From the NCBI RefSeq assembly GCF_010389155.1, contig NC_057761.1, positions 54,806,587-54,870,586 of the forward strand: 64,000 nt of DNA. The letters run 5' to 3'. Below, piece by piece: positions 37,935 through 48,964 of this stretch (its first letter is position 1; each line of letters begins with the position of its first letter). The notes beneath the pieces were generated by a model, which did not search any database, was not told the origin of the DNA, and saw nothing but the letters and a program-made list of their open reading frames with translations. Both the position numbers and the translations under genes were made by a program. This DNA is from Erigeron canadensis (taxonomy: Eukaryota > Streptophyta > Magnoliopsida > Asterales > Asteraceae).

Positions 37935-38361
37935 TATATAGTGAAGGGATCAAGTGAGAATAACATATATGGTGAGAACAACTAAAAATTCATCCCTTAG
38001 AGTTAAGGGCTACGCCCATACCGTATACAACCGTCACCATCTCTTAGATCGCCGCCCATCAAATCCATACCATTCTCATATGTGTCCGATGACAATCCCT
38101 TTAAAACGGATGAGGGCAACGTCTGTACCGTATCCATATGTTTTCTTAACATGTAACCATATGATTTTTTACAACAACAAAAAGAAAAACTTCATTTTTT
38201 TTTTTGGAACGAGTTTGTGTTAAAAGAAAATAAAAAACAAAAAAAATTTCAAAAAATGAAAAATAAAAATTAAAAATAAAAAATGACACAAAAAAGGAGA
38301 AAGAGGAAGGAAAATTAGTGGCTCTCACGGTTCTCTCCATATTTGTTGTTCTTACATTAAC

Positions 38362-38385
<24 letters not shown>
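37935..38385. repeat. Palindromic MITE (TATA-flanked, AGAAC arms) 1
   Basis: The left arm (GTGAGAATAACATATATGG) and the inverse of the right arm (TAAGAACAACAAATATGG) pair. The element ends in CCCTATATATA next to TA repeats. The middle contains CCGTATACAACCGTCACC-type words. Confidence 0.5.
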
Positions 38386-38400
<15 letters not shown>

Positions 38401-38655
38401 CATACATGATGAATGAGAATATGTGGCTTTCATATATCTAGCTTAGGTATAAAACCCTTTATATGCTAATTTAGAAACTGTTATTACAGTACTTTTTTCA
38501 TGTTCTACTTTTAACTATGGCCGTAAAAAATGTTTGTTTATATTATATAACATTTTATATAAAATATATAGATGAATTAAGTTTTAAATATAGTTTTCAT
38601 TGATATATTTATTTTCAAAAATATTGCAATGACGGTCTAGTTTTTGCACCATGAT

Positions 38656-38860
38656 CAAGGATGATACTAGGGAGGGGGGGGGGGGATGCCCCTTTCAAAA
38701 TTTAAGTTTTGTCATGTATTTTGTTTTGGAAGATTTTATGAAGTTTTGAACTTTTTTATATATATTTTTAACATTTTATCTCTTTTAGATTTGTTTTTTC
38801 ATGAGTTTTTTAATTTTGATTCTTTTGTAATTTAATCTTGTATCCTTGGTACCACCTCTG
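38656..38860. mobile_element. hAT-type MITE, diverged copy
   Basis: Ends CAAGGATGATACTAGGG (left) and CAGAGGTGGTACCAAGG (read inward from the right). The flanking 8-mers accatgat/actatgac match at 6 of 8. It contains a run of about 14 G at 38672-38685. Related to the better copy at 52155-52347. Confidence 0.55.
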
Positions 38861-38896
38861 ACTATGACACTCCCCCGCTAGCTCCCCAATTATATA

Positions 38897-39177
38897 TATA
38901 GGGTAATACTCCGGTGAGAACACTTTTAAAATAAGAACGGTGTGAACACTTAAAAACATCATTTTGATGCATTAAAAGTCCATAAAACTAACATAGTGCA
39001 TAACTAATTATCATTAATTAAGTGTTTAACAACACATTGATCCGTCAAAATCAAAAAAATCACGTTTTTTGTTGGATGCATCATTTTGAAAATATGCATC
39101 CAAGATGGATGCATCAAAATGTAGTTTTTAAGTGTTCTCACCGTGTTCTTATTTTAAGACTGTTCTTATTTGATAGT

Positions 39178-39181
<4 letters not shown>
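38897..39181. repeat. Palindromic MITE 2
   Basis: Inverted arms: AAGAACGGTGTGAACACTTA on the left and AAGAACACGGTGAGAACACT read inward from the right. Both arms carry CATTTTGATGCAT near the centre. TA runs flank it. Confidence 0.65.
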
Positions 39182-39204
<23 letters not shown>

Positions 39205-39216
<12 letters not shown>

Positions 39217-39600
39217 ACCCTTATTTTGAGAACCCATTTTTTTGTAAGAACCGTAAGAACTCTTAAATTTCATATTGGAACACATGTTTTTTTTGGTCAT
39301 TAACATGCGAAATGTTGTAAAAACATATGTTGTAGAAGAAATATTTTTTCGAAACCTTATATATAGCCGTTTGTCACATGTGAACAAAAAACATGAACAA
39401 ATTCGTTCACGAGTTCATAAAAAGCTAATTTGAAGGTTTCTTATAAAAGTTTCTTCTACAACTTATATTTTTTTATATCATTTCACATATGAATGGAAAA
39501 AAAAAACATATGAACAAATATATAATTTAAGAATTTTCATAGTTATTACAAAAAAAAATGTTCACAAAATAAGAAAACTCTCTATCTCTCTTTATTTGTT
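39205..39600. repeat. Partial palindromic repeat 3
   Basis: Starts with AGAACC/AAGAACCGTAAGAAC arms after a TA run. An internal inverted pair sits around 39323-39340 and 39445-39465 (TTGTAGAAGAAA versus TTTCTTCTACAA). The right end is unclear. Confidence 0.4.
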
Positions 39601-39841
39601 AGTTTTCTTTATATATATGACACCTATATTATGTGATTGAATAACCAAATTTTGTGGAGGGATAAGGGATGCATCTTTGTTACATTACTTACATATATTT
39701 TCTATTTATAGTTTTTGAATGTTGTCCTGTGACTTTTATTACTAAAGAATATTAGAGAGATGAACACAATTTATAATTATAATAATGATATAAGCAAACA
39801 AGTAGTAGTGGACACTAAAATTGAGTAAACATTACATGTTA

Positions 39842-41114
39842 GTGGGAGAGGAGTGGTGTTTTTGAAAATACCATTCTTCTTAAATTTCACCAATCAAATA
39901 TCTCAAACTCAATTTTCTTTTTCAACCCTCCCAACCATTTTTAATCAAACATTTTTTTTTCTTTTTCATTTAATTTAATCAAACATTCTCTTATTTAAAT
40001 AAAAACTTAAATATTTCATTAAAATTAAAAGTAAACATTACATAAACATAAACCGAAATTAAAAGTCTACATGAAAACAAAGACTACTAAATCAAACTCG
40101 CAACTGATGGTGGCTGCATCGCTGGATCGTCAAGGTATGATAAGTCTAAAGCCGCTATATGCGCCGTGAGATCATATCGGAGCCGATGATGCACGTTCTC
40201 GTCCTGTAACTCCCGGTTTGCTTCCGGGTTATAAACTCTTGACACTGGTGGATCCATAATATGAATCGTTGATATTGTCCGCCGTTGTCTTTGATGATCA
40301 TGTTGTGTAGTATAGTACACGCGGCAACGACTTTTCCGATCTTCTCCTTTGTCCATAGTCGGAGGGGACGGTCCAAAATCTTTCATTTTCCCTTGAGAGC
40401 ACTAAACGCCCGCTCAACATCATTTCCTGCTGCCTCTTCTAGTCTTTTAAATTTCTTTTCATCTTGTTCCACTGGATGCGGATAAAGCTTTAACAAACGT
40501 GCATCGTACCCCTCTTGAAAGTAACTAAATTTAGCTTCAATATCACCAACAATCTTCAAAAAAACCTCTTGCTCATGTGAAAACGATGACGAAAAAATGG
40601 TTCGTCAAACTTTGAGTCTTCAACGAAATAGTCACGCATTAGTATCGCGTGAGCTGCTTCTCGGTCTCGATCGATATACCTACGAGTGTCGAAAGAGGTG
40701 CCGGTATCTTCAAGCTCGGCGTACACTTGATTAAAAAACTAAAAAGTACTCCCCGTAGACGTATCGTCTAACTCCGGTGGAACACAAAATGAGTTCAAAC
40801 GGTTTTTGTTTGGTGATTTTTTTGGTTAAAAACTAAAAAACTGTTTTTGTTTGGTGATTTTTTTGGTAAAAAATGAAATGTATATATAGATAAAGAGGTA
40901 AGGGAAAATATATATTTTTTATTTGAGTTCAAACGGTCAAAATATAAGCTGGACCCCACCTCCCACGCTCCCAACAGTCACCTTTCCCCTCCAAACCGCG
41001 CAGGGCTTTTAGCCCGCTCACCTTCATGCCGTTGGCATGCCACTGGGATGGCTGCAGTGTTTCCTCGGCGGCATGACCAACCCGCTTATATGCCGTTTGC
41101 CATTCCTTTCCCCC
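39842..41114 (-). mobile_element. PIF/Harbinger deletion derivative carrying transposase remnants
   Basis: Inverted ends GTGGGAGAGGAGTGG (left) and GGGGGAAAGGAATGG (read inward from the right), flanked by TTA at 39839-39841 and 41115-41117. The interior holds the minus-strand transposase remnant. About 1.3 kb, against several kb for a full element. A short direct duplication (TTTTTGTTTGGTGATTTTTT twice) lies at about 40803-40865. Confidence 0.82.
40084..40640 (-). pseudogene. Harbinger DDE transposase, N- and C-terminal fragments fused by internal deletion
   Basis: On the minus strand, the N-terminal part (FFRHRFHMSKRFFLKIV, then SYFQEGYDAR) runs straight into the C-terminal part (KKFKRLEEAAGNDVERAF, then LWTKEKIGKVVAACTILHNM). 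The central portion bearing the DDE catalytic acids is missing, and a stop codon follows SALKGK. The end of the frame continues in a shifted register (LSYLDDPAMQPP). It cannot encode an active enzyme. Confidence 0.75.
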
Positions 41115-41117
41115 TTA

Positions 41118-41870
41118 GGGGTGAAATGTTGATCAGTTGTATAGCAAGTAATAAACCAAATTGAATGTTGGGTTCAAAACTTGTTTTTCATAATCACTGC
41201 ACGCAAAACATGTTTTTCTTTTTTTTGGGAAGATAATTATTACTAATTGTATTTTGTGATACTGTTGGTAATGATTAATGAATGATTCCAATATGTAATA
41301 AAGTACGAGTAAATAGTTTTTACAAAAAGAAGTAAATAATTTTGTTTATTGGGCTGAAGCCAAACCTTTAAAGCTGGGCCTCAAAGGCCATGAATACCTG
41401 TAATCGGTTTTTGGACCAGATACAAAAGCATCATATGGTTGCAGTTGTGACTTGTGAGCTAAGTAAGTGTTTTACAACCCATTAACTCATTAAGATTGAT
41501 GGTTTTGAAGAATGCATTAAACTACTCACATTGATGTAGTGAACTAACTCAATCTTATTTTGAATTAAAAGTTAATTCTATACAATCCAACAGATCTTAA
41601 ATTTTTAACCAAATTCGCCACTAATCAACTTGTGACATATGAGATTTCTTTTACTATTTTCTTTATTTGGTAACCCAAGGTTGCAATCGAGTCTAGTTCA
41701 TGGTTTTAGTTGGTAATATCTATATATATATATATATATTTTTTCTTGTTTCATTATTATAATACATATGATCTTATACAAGGAATTTGATTACCAATTT
41801 CTAAAACCAAACAATTAAGTTGGTTATCAAAATCATTCCTTTATACCTGGAAACACCCTTTTTAAAAAAT
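41118..41870. other. Gene-free spacer
   Basis: AT-rich with a (TA) run at about 41720-41740. No coding signal. Confidence 0.45.
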
Positions 41871-42840
41871 AGAAAATAACGTGAATACCCAAAAATCACT
41901 TTAAATATACGAAAATACCCATTAAATCGCAAATGAGATTTGCGATTTAGACCTCAAATCGCAAATCAGATTTGCGATATGCGATTTGCGATTTTGAGAT
42001 TTTTTAAATTTATGATTGATATAAACAGATCGATATCCTGCTCCATTACATCACCTAATGTTAGTACTTTTCTTCAAGTGGCAAAGGCAAACAATATGTC
42101 GATGATTTGCTTTAGTGAAAAGGGAATTCTATTGTTATCCAGCTCCATTGTCCACTGTAGCAATGTCAAAATGTCTACTTGTCTCCAATACAAACCCATG
42201 AAACAAACCATAATTTGATGATTTGATCGATATTAATTTCGGCTATGACAAAGTGGCAACTGGCCAAGTTCCCGTTCTTCATTAACCGTCTCACTAGCAC
42301 AATATACAGGATGCAGACATATTCACCAGTCTCACTAGCACAATATACAGGATGCAGACATATTCACCAATGCATGGGCGTATTGATATTTAGTACTACT
42401 ACTACTATTATTGATATATTTAATACAAGTAATTTTGGTAGAATAATTTTCTTGTTATGATTGAAATACTTGGTTATAGAGTTTAAAAATATCGATTTGT
42501 TTATATGAAACTTGTAACCCTAATTCAAACTAAAGCATCGACACATCGTTTGCCTTTGTCACTTGAAGAAAAGTACTAACATTAGGTGATGTAATGGAGC
42601 TGGATATCGATCTGTTTATATCAAGCATGAATTTAAAAAAAATCTCAAAATAGCAAATCGCATATCGCAAATTTGATTTGCGATTTATGGTCTAAATCGC
42701 AAATTTCATTTGCGATTTATGGTCTGAATCGCAAATCTGATTTGCGATTTTGCGATTTAATGGGTATTTTATGAAAACTCAAAAAAAGTTGGGTATTTTC
42801 GTATATTTAAATTGATTTTTGGGTATTCACACTATTTTCT
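41871..42840. mobile_element. Foldback element with ~270-bp inverted arms
   Basis: The left arm (41871-42120) and right arm (42550-42840) are inverted copies starting AGAAAATA..GTGAATACCC. Each arm contains several units of the word AAATCGCAAAT..ATTTGCGATTT, which is itself palindromic. The right arm has more units than the left. No transposase is present. Long arms suggest a Mutator-like MITE or foldback, but I see no clear 9-bp target duplication. Confidence 0.7.
42288..42369. repeat. 41-bp tandem duplication in the foldback core
   Basis: Two adjacent near-identical units beginning GTCTCACTAGCACAATATAC, between the two inverted arms. Confidence 0.9.
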
Positions 42841-42888
42841 CTTAGAAAAAACTAACATGCTCAAATATTTAAATGTCAATGTATCTTA

Positions 42889-43124
42889 TCTATACTATAT
42901 TATAAAGAAAATACCCCCATTGTTGAAAGTTACACAACAGGAATTGTCTAAAATGCCCTTAATGGTTTAATTACATTATGAGTCTTTTATTTTTTAAATT
43001 TTAAGATATTTCCAAAATCCTTTACATCATCAATTATCGACGTTGTCTCTACCACCAACAGTCGCCTCCACCACCACACCGTCACCGCCATAACCACCGC
43101 CGCATTGCGCGAGTAACGTGCTAG
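42889..43124 (+). mobile_element. Short non-autonomous Helitron (family 2)
   Basis: 5' TCTATACTATATTATAAAG; 3' GC-rich CCGCCGCATTGCGCGAG at 43099-43115, then the terminus CTAG (43121-43124) before T. A CCACCACCACACCG-type Pro-codon-like stretch precedes the 3' hairpin, as in the relative at 61103-61436. Confidence 0.7.
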
Positions 43125-44785
43125 TGGGATCAAAACTGTTTACAAGGGCAATAAAATTCTATTAAAAAACAAATTACCGTAAAACAAGAACTCTACCCTG
43201 CCTGACAGTGACTATATGAGTATAAGTGTATAACACGGTAAATTACATTACATATACTACTAATTAAAATAGAAAAAAGATATCCCATTGAAACGTAGAA
43301 AGAATCGTCCCCCATAGATTAAGCCGAACACCCGTTGTAACATGTCGCAAATGCATAGATTCCTAACCAACATTAGATTTATTTTCTAGCTCCCGCATGA
43401 TCAATAATGATCCAACAAAACTTCAACGCTTTTGTCTATATCGTCACTTCTTTAAAGCATAGTGTAACATGATACTTAATTTCTATTCCTGGTACATGAT
43501 GTTTTCCCGATCCTAACATCCATATATAGGATTATATTCTTTCCAATTTATTTAACTCGGTGGCATGATTTCAGTTTCGCAAGTCTTCCTTAACCCTAGG
43601 CATCGAGTCTTCCAACAGAATCATCCTCATCCTTCAATGTTTTTCTATTTCTGATCTGGAATGTTATCACTTGAAAGTTGAAACAACTAAAGTCATGTAC
43701 GTTTTCACGTAGGATAAACATATTTTAGTTGATTCTTCTTTTTGCGAAGATATGATTAAGGGATGATACAATCCAAAGATTGCATATTCATCCACTGGCG
43801 TCCAATTTGACATGTCAATGAAATACAATATTTTATACCATCGCATAGATTACACATAGAGTTTTGTACAAATTGTATTCCAAATTAAGCATAAATATGG
43901 TCACATCAGATGGGTTAGATAACGAGTTAATAAAATGTTTAATATGGATGGGTTTGTTTTTGCTGGCTAAAACGTGTCAAGTCAGGTTGATAAGGTGAGT
44001 GACTAGAATTTAATGTTAAGATGTAATATGCACCTTACAAAAAGATATGTTATCAACAGAGTGCATTAAAAATCTCTACAAGTACCATACAGGCATACAA
44101 GTGTGTGATGATGACCCATGGCCCAAAAGTAGTATAAAACTTTTTAAGTATTTTCCAATATTGAATCATAATAGGACCGATCACATCTTTAGTAACTTGA
44201 GAATTACTAGACACAAAATGTTGGATGCAAGAACTACTTCAGACTTCAGATAAGAAAAGTAAAACAAACTTGAATTTATTCTTTCAATGGATGTGAACTA
44301 TCAAGCAACCGCTTCTTGTTATGGTTATATCGGATGTTTATTTACGAGTTTGCTTCAATGCTATGATCACGTATGCAAGAAAGATTATGCATTCAGCTCT
44401 GTTTTCATACTCAGGGGTTTATCCACTTATGCTAATTGTTCCTTCGATCTTTCAGGTCTCCATTCAATATCATATGAATTCAGAGTTGGCCGATCAGGTA
44501 CCCTTAGGTAGTCTCTACTGGTCTAAGCAGTATATAATTAGTATGATCTCAACTTCCATCTAACCTAGCGGGTTAAATGAGTTGGATATGATTTCAGCTA
44601 GAAACCTCGGTGTAAAACGAACTGCAAGTAATCCAAAGTGTAGTCAAATACATATAGCCTAGTAAAGCATCACTTAATATAAAAAAGGTTACATTCCTCA
44701 TTTTGACCTGCTACTAGACTCCCTAAAGAATATCAATATATAGTGTGCATCATATGTCGTACATCTCAAGATATACAAAACAAAG
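43125..44785. other. Spacer and 3' flank of the SGR9-like gene
   Basis: No supported gene. Around 44287-44560 overlapping frames stay open for 70-80 codons, one with a hydrophobic stretch (LFSYSGVYPLMLIVPSIF). They end without splice continuation or a known domain; possibly a gene relic. Confidence 0.4.
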
Positions 44786-45640
44786 CTAAAAATAACTACC
44801 ACCTATTCTGACAACCAGTTCCCACTGCCGCGCAATCTCGCCATACACGTCATCAGTCGGAAGCCGATAGCGACAACAAGGACAAGTGTTCCTCTTGATC
44901 ACCCATGGCAACATACACATCCAATGAAAATGATGTTCACAAGGTAATTCACACACATCTCTCCCTAACCTCATTTCTTCTTTACATATAGCACATTCCT
45001 TTCCTCCTTGTATCACCTCCACCGAGGGCAATGCAATGACTGCTGCCACGGAAGCTGCGACGTCCTTCCCGCCCTTTCCATCCCCACAACCCATAACATC
45101 TACAAACTTTTTACATCTAGCCACTAATTCAATATACTTTCTCAATATTTCACTATTGGAAAACCCAATGCCAGAAAGAGTTAACATGGTGGTGGATACA
45201 TAGTTAGAGAGAGACTTCTGCCAATTCGACGGTGACAAAGACTTTAGTGTTACAGGGTTATGTTGATGGAGTTCACATAGCAGTAGAAGTAAGAGAACTG
45301 AGTCAAGATCACGGTCATTCAGCACGGTGGTGGCATACGGCGGCATTTGGGTGGTTTTAGGATCGAGAAAGTGTGAAAGGTGAGATAGGATTGATAACAT
45401 GTGTCTTGCAATGAGAAGGGATTTTTGGTGGAGGGAGAGAGTGTGAAGGTGGTGAAGGGAGATGGAAAAGACTGTGTTTGACGACAAGAGTGTTGAGAGA
45501 CGGTGACGGTGGAGGTGGAAAAGCGAGGAGATAGTGATGGTGAAGGTGGAAATTTGCTGTTGGGTTAGCTTGGAGAGGGCTGCCATGAGAATTTTTCCGG
45601 TGGTATGACTATTTTCTTCCATTATGGGATCATGTGCCAC
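44786..45640 (-). CDS. RING-H2 E3 ubiquitin ligase, SGR9-like
   Basis: 284 residues, single exon, intact. The C-terminal RING at residues 216-256 shows the C3H2C3 ligands: CAIC, CELPCEHHFHWMC and CPCC. A helical, Leu/His/Ser-rich N-terminal region of about 200 residues precedes it. The overall layout, and the segment following the RING (LPTDDVYGEIARQWELV), match SHOOT GRAVITROPISM 9 (At5g02750 as I recall), an amyloplast-associated ligase that tunes amyloplast interaction with actin in gravity sensing. Catalysis would be transfer of ubiquitin from E2. I chose the first Met; M7 (MEEN) is an alternative start and nothing downstream depends on it. The position beside PP2C and GSTL relatives fits the Arabidopsis order and supports the SGR9 call over a generic RING protein. 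Confidence 0.85.
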   Translation of the reverse strand: MAHDPIMEENSHTTGKILMAALSKLTQQQISTFTITISSLFHLHRHRLSTLLSSNTVFSISLHHLHTLSLHQKSLLIARHMLSILSHLSHFLDPKTTQMPPYATTVLNDRDLDSVLLLLLLCELHQHNPVTLKSLSPSNWQKSLSNYVSTTMLTLSGIGFSNSEILRKYIELVARCKKFVDVMGCGDGKGGKDVAASVAAVIALPSVEVIQGGKECAICKEEMRLGRDVCELPCEHHFHWMCMLPWVIKRNTCPCCRYRLPTDDVYGEIARQWELVVRIGGSYF

Positions 45641-47712
45641 AAAAATGAGAGAATGGGTTTTTTAAGTAGTGAAGTGTGAGGGGAAGAGTGTTTCTAAATT
45701 TTTGGTGGGCCTAATTTAGAAAGTCAGTTTGACTAAAACCATACTCTGCTTTTGTGATTCACACATTCTAATCAAGTAACTTGGCATTGTGTACACCTTA
45801 TTAATAGAGTGGTTCTAACAAAATCTGAACTTTAGTGAATTAGGATCATTTGATGTAGCTGTAGGGACATAAATTCGATACATTTGGTATACAACGTAAT
45901 CAAACACCTAAAGTACAAGTAGTATATAAATTACTATGTTCCTAAAGGTGTAGAGAAAGTATAGTAGCAAGACGAGCGGATTGGCTATTGGGTTAACTTG
46001 AATAAGGGTTGGAATAGGTTGTTTATGATACGTATTGAAACGGACCATGTTAGGTGAGTTGACCAGCAAATATGTGGCTATTTTTCCAAATTAGTGCGTT
46101 ATTTATGATTAAAAATCGCTATAAGAGGTTGTAGCCATGAAGTACACACTAAACCTTCTCGCCATTTGACCCATTCCCTTCTAGAGTTCTAGCTATGTCT
46201 TATTATCTGACCATCTAATCTAAGATGACCACAACCCAAATTGTTCAATTCATACATACGTAGAAAGAGCAGAAAAAAAAAAAACATGAGACGATCTTAC
46301 CTTAGCAGGTTATGTAAATTAATGAGATGCATGAAAAGGATTTATCTGAAATAACTAATGCAATGATGTGTTGTAACACAGGTAAAAAAACACAATATGC
46401 TTTAGAGTTGATTAGATATTGCCATTGGATACCAAGTTGCAATAAAAGCAAGGTTTCCATAATTTATGCTATGTGAAAAGTGAGGACATGAAATAATATA
46501 TGATATAGTACTAATATTATGCTTTTAAGAACTTGGTTGGAGTATTTCAGATGAGTCTCTTGGATGAAATGATCCTATATCAAGTAAGTTGATCAATTAG
46601 TGTGATGATCATGTATATTTTAAATGCATTTCTGATTTTCCTTATAGTGAATACACTTGTATAATAAGATCTCATCCAGTATAGTAAATGGCCAAGAGCC
46701 CTCTAGTCGCCCTACCAGGTCTCTCTATGCATGAAAGTTACTTTTTGGTGGGATTTCTTATGAGGAAAGTAAATTATAAATTGAACAATCAAATTAAGAC
46801 TTTTAACTAGGAGATGATTAAAGTTCAGTGAAAGAGTAATGATATATCATATATGTGACTAATTTGGTAAGGTAAAAATGATGCCTAGAAATCTGGTGCT
46901 GACACATGAATTCCACTCATTCTCTCTCTTAATCTTAACATTTGATTTGACATGTGTTGGCACTCTGAATTTTAGGTATGTTTGTAGAACTATCAAATCA
47001 GTCGCATATATCATTTTTCTTTAGTAAAAACTAATGATTAGATATATTTATTGACCTGATGTCTTACCGACTGATCAGTTGCTAAAATTGTTCATAGACA
47101 CTATGTGTGTCCCTCGAATAAATTCCACATTTGAATATTTGAGCTCATGAGTGTTGCATAAATTACTTTAGGAACTATATACCTATGCATGAGTCCATTT
47201 TTCTTAACCTTATGAAACAATTGAAAAAAACACTACCAGATAAAATCATAAAAAAACTGGAGGGTGAAATATGCAGATATGCAGGGACTTGTTTAAATAA
47301 GTAGAACTTCGACAGGAGCATTTACGTCATATTCTAGATCAAGTATCCTTCTAGTCTTGATACAGAGAAACTAGAACGTGATGTATGTTTGTGTGTGTAA
47401 ACAAGACCTGTGCGTGTGAGGTGATGGAGTAGAATGGAAGGAAGTGGCTGGAAATGTTGGGAATTTTGTCCATAAGTGTGTGTCTGGTAGGATCATGTTT
47501 TGCATCTTTATTCTTTTTTATTTAATGAATTATTTTTAGTGTTATATTACTAATAAGGCAAGCAGAAATGAATAAAAAACCAACTGGCCCATTCATGCAT
47601 CTCTTTACATCCTCTTGTCCCTACATCAAACCATTAATTATGGATAAATGTCGTAAATTAATGACAACTTATATCGAAGTATGTGCTGCTGTCTATTGTA
47701 GAATCAACTAAG
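45641..47712. other. SGR9-like promoter and gene-free spacer
   Basis: AT-rich. Weak relatives of the GGGTTAACTTG/GACCCATTC dispersed repeat occur around 45990-46180. No coding signal. Confidence 0.4.
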
Positions 47713-47888
47713 GAAAATGATTAATCCTCTTAAAAATTAACCTAAAAATCCTCTTAAAAGCTTTAAAACATGACAAGTGTTATCCACTAATTCTTTTTCC
47801 TAATCTCATCCTTTGATTTTGCCACATGTCTCAATCTAATAGATAGGAGGATTTTTAACCTTTTGTTTTATGAGGATTTATCATCTCC
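47713..47888. repeat. MITE family 'AATCCTCTTAAA', copy C (reverse)
   Basis: Left end GAAAATGATTAATCCTCTTA then AACCTAAAAATCCTCTTAAA; right end AGGAGGATTTTTAACC then GGATTTATCATCTCC. The core has GCCACATGTC, the inverse of copies A and B. Confidence 0.6.
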
Positions 47889-48964
47889 CACTAACTAAAG
47901 TATGCATTGATATTTGTGCAACAATGCATATAGTTAAAGAATTCAATCATGTGTGATTGTAAATGGTAAATCAGTAAACTATGTGTTACTAGCCAGGTAA
48001 AACATGCCGGAGAAAGTTTCCGGCTGTACAATCTAACACTTAAGCATAACTTGTTTGATCGGGAGCCTCTTGAAAAACATAATAAAAGTGAGAAAATCCA
48101 GAAAAACAGATAGACCTATATCTGTTTACCACGGCTCAGAATACGTGACAACAAATGATTCAACTGTTGCATGTTCGCCAATAATGTGATAACTAGAGTG
48201 GCAAGATGTATGGACCAGGACCGGACAGCTTGGGTAACATTTCAAAAAGGTTAACTTAAAAGGTTAATCTATAGTGCGGGTTCAAATAGATTGAGTTGCT
48301 CCAGGAAACTTATTCTCTAACTCTTTTTTTTTTTTTTTTTTTTTTTTATCATTTTAAACTCTAACTGGGTGACTTTCCACCCATTTCCTTTATAGCTTAC
48401 AGCTTATTTTATTTATTTTACGCATTTGAAATGTCATTTAACCTAGATCTGCCCATTCATGATTAAATGGCTCCAAATAGCTACCTGTACTAATTACTGA
48501 TATACTATGGAAGTTGAAGGCTGTTTTCAGCATCTTTAGATCTTTTTTTTTTTTGAACATTCATCTTTTACTAAGCATCTTTAGATCTAAAAAACCCATG
48601 GAATATATATCAGGGCCAGACAGTTTAACTTTTATCTATAACTTAGATTTCCACACTAAATCACGTATTAAGTTAATTAGTAGTAATAACGAAGGTTTTT
48701 TAACAGAGTAACGTTGTTGAGATATAGAGACTAGAGACATCATTCACCACTTGAAGGTCAAAGGTGCTATGTCCAAATTTTATCAAAATGAAACGTAAAT
48801 CTGTTTTCTTAAGATGCAGGTAGCAACTATAGTCAACTACCTAAAACTTCAAGATCATGCTCTGATTAGGTCTTTTATATTTCCAGAAAAGTAGCAGAAA
48901 TATAATAACACAAAAATGAAAACTTTACCTCTATTACTAAATATTAGGATCGAGTGATTTGGTT
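47889..48964. other. 3' flank of the PPR gene
   Basis: Contains poly-T tracts at about 48325-48350 and 48543-48555 and a weak GGGTAACATTTCAAAAAGG dispersed-repeat relative near 48230. No gene is seen. Confidence 0.4.

Noticed and set aside
44287..44560. Open frames with a hydrophobic segment
   Set aside because: No recognisable family, no splice continuation, and overlapping frames are equally open.
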